Assembly (NCBI RefSeq): GCF_036237275.1
Contig: NZ_CP108352.1
Location: 5,084,001-5,148,000, forward strand
Direction: 5' to 3'
Length of the DNA: 64,000 bases
Source: Streptomyces sp. NBC_01353
GTDB lineage: Bacteria; Actinomycetota; Actinomycetes; Streptomycetales; Streptomycetaceae
Under the pieces are notes generated by a model. The model worked only from the letters and a program-made list of their open reading frames with translations, was not told where the DNA came from and ran no database searches. Each line of letters begins with the position of its first letter. The stretch's first letter is position 1. Position numbers and translations under genes: made by a program. Positions 62,786 to 64,000 of this stretch are shown here, piece by piece.

Positions 62786-64000
62786 TCAGCTTTCGCCGGC
62801 GGGCTCCTCCGTGACCGCCTGAGCGGCCTGCGCCGCAGCGCTGCCGGGCCGCTTCCGAGCCACCCAACCCTCGATATTCCGCTGCTGGCCCCGGGCCACA
62901 GCCAGCGCACCCGACGGCACATCCTTCGTGATGACCGACCCCGCAGCGGTGTAAGCACCGTCCCCGATGGTGACAGGAGCCACAAACATGTTGTCCGAAC
63001 CGGTCTTGCAGTGCGACCCCACCGTCGTGTGGTGCTTCGCCTCACCGTCGTAGTTCACGAAGACACTCGCCGCGCCGATGTTCGTGTACTCACCGATCGT
63101 CGCGTCACCCACGTACGACAGATGAGGAACCTTCGTGCCCTCGCCGATCGTCGCGTTCTTCATCTCCACATACGTACCGGCCTTCGCCCTCACACCCAGG
63201 TTCGTACCCGGACGGAGATACGCGTACGGGCCCACGGACGCGCCCTCGCCGATCACAGCGGAATCCGCGACCGTGTTGTCCACCCGAGCGCCCTTGCCGA
63301 CCCTCGTGTCCTTCAGACGCGAATTCGGGCCGACCTCGGCGTCCTCCCCGATGTGCGTCGCACCGAGCAGCTGCGTACCCGGGTGGATCACGGAGTCCGG
63401 CTCGAACGTCACCATGACATCGACAAGAACCGACGACGGGTCGACCACCGTCACGCCGGCCGTCATCGCCCGCTCCAGCAGACGCCGATTCAGCAGCGCA
63501 CGAGCCTCGGCCAGCTGCACCCGGTTGTTGATACCGAGAATCTCGCGGTGATCACCGGCCACCGACGCGCCCACACGGTGACCCGCCTCACGCAGGATGG
63601 ACAGCACATCGGTGAGGTACTCCTCACCCTGACTGTTGTCCGTACGGACCTTGCCCAGAGCGTCGGCCAGCAGCCGGCCGTCGAACGCGAACACGCCGGA
63701 GTTGATCTCCTTGATGGCGCGCTGCTCCTCGGAGGCGTCCTTGTGCTCGACGATCGCGGTGACCGCACCGGAGGCGTCACGGACGATGCGCCCGTAGCCG
63801 GTGGAGTCCGGCACCTCGGCGGTCAGCACGGTGACGGCGTTGCCGTCGGCGGCGTGGGTGCCGGCGAGCGCCTTCAGGGTCTCCCCGGACAGCAGCGGAG
63901 TGTCGCCGCACACGACGACGACGGTCCCCTCGGGGGCCTGCCCCAGCTCCTCGAGGCCCATGCGGACGGCATGACCGGTGCCGTTCTGCTCGTACTGCAC
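62786..64000 (-). CDS. glmU: Bifunctional GlmU (N-terminus outside window)
   Basis: About 404 C-terminal residues are visible; the frame runs open to the right edge, so the N-terminal start is missing. The enzyme makes UDP-GlcNAc: the C-terminal domain acetylates glucosamine-1-phosphate and the N-terminal domain uridylates it. Visible parts are QNGTGHAV and VVCGDTPLL of the uridyltransferase domain. Hexapeptide repeats of the left-handed beta-helix follow (IGEGASVGPYAYLRPG, VEMKNATIGEG, LSYVGDATIGEYTNIGA), ending with an Ala/Glu-rich tail. It precedes prs on the minus strand. Confidence 0.95.
   Translation of the reverse strand: MQYEQNGTGHAVRMGLEELGQAPEGTVVVVCGDTPLLSGETLKALAGTHAADGNAVTVLTAEVPDSTGYGRIVRDASGAVTAIVEHKDASEEQRAIKEINSGVFAFDGRLLADALGKVRTDNSQGEEYLTDVLSILREAGHRVGASVAGDHREILGINNRVQLAEARALLNRRLLERAMTAGVTVVDPSSVLVDVMVTFEPDSVIHPGTQLLGATHIGEDAEVGPNSRLKDTRVGKGARVDNTVADSAVIGEGASVGPYAYLRPGTNLGVRAKAGTYVEMKNATIGEGTKVPHLSYVGDATIGEYTNIGAASVFVNYDGEAKHHTTVGSHCKTGSDNMFVAPVTIGDGAYTAAGSVITKDVPSGALAVARGQQRNIEGWVARKRPGSAAAQAAQAVTEEPAGES

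Overview
The window is typical Streptomyces chromosome. It is very G+C-rich, with strong third-position G/C, many GTG starts and 4-base ATGA/GTGA gene overlaps. It carries Streptomyces hallmarks: an SsgA-like sporulation protein, tricorn protease, RpfB, TamR/Tam, actinobacterial protein O-mannosyltransferase and an LAETG sortase substrate. The order pmt - rsmI - tatD - rpfB - ksgA - ispE ... galTEK ... tamR/tam ... ppc ... pth - rplY - prs - glmU is a conserved core-chromosome order as far as I recall, so this looks like the core rather than an arm. I saw no tRNA or rRNA gene, CRISPR array, transposase or integrase.

Region by region. 1-3200: a truncated unknown gene, a small hypothetical, a secreted trypsin-like protease, a GNAT acetyltransferase, and exonuclease III divergent from it. 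3200-7450: a MerR regulator divergent from a tightly coupled Baeyer-Villiger monooxygenase / alpha-beta hydrolase / SDR operon. 7500-14600: a small charged protein, a GNAT enzyme, tricorn protease, and a TetR-MMPL exporter pair with two perfect operators. 14700-18800: a secreted endonuclease-like protein, an SsgA-like protein, and an ECF nickel transporter (nikMN-nikQ-nikO) behind a perfect Nur-type box. 18800-24400: beta-lactamase-fold hydrolase, SDR, EamA transporter, YbaK deacylase, penicillin-binding protein, VOC protein. 24400-34500: an unknown membrane protein, a GNAT gene flanked by 43-bp direct repeats made from the 3' end of pmt, then pmt, rsmI, a zinc-ribbon protein, tatD, rpfB, ksgA, ispE and a secreted propeller protein. 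34700-45400: acyltransferase, Ser/Thr kinase, ABC-F ATPase, and three paralogous membrane-anchored PQQ-type propeller proteins. 45600-52200: two LuxR-type response regulators flanking galTEK, then tamR/tam. 52200-56900: TetR-desaturase operon and PEP carboxylase. 56900-64000: LAETG wall protein, small membrane protein, pth, rplY, a LysR/serine-hydrolase pair on the opposite strand, prs, and glmU, whose 5' end lies outside the window.

Functional links. nikMN/Q/O is one nickel importer. galT/E/K is the Leloir pathway. ksgA and rsmI modify 16S rRNA, while pth and rplY serve translation. ispE feeds isoprenoid synthesis; prs and glmU feed nucleotide and wall-precursor synthesis. PBP, RpfB, Pmt and the LAETG protein act at the envelope. 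The least explained block is the propeller trio: three same-strand paralogs with proline/tyrosine-rich cytoplasmic tails and exactly six extracellular cysteines each, next to a membrane Ser/Thr kinase and an ABC-F protein.

Two window-wide patterns recur. About a dozen genes have a TAnnnT hexamer 6-8 nt before the start codon, suggesting leaderless transcripts. Several genes have a partly decayed duplicate of their own 3' end just beyond the stop codon (pmt, pth, rpfB, perhaps the ABC-F gene). No gene-free stretch exceeds 300 bases.
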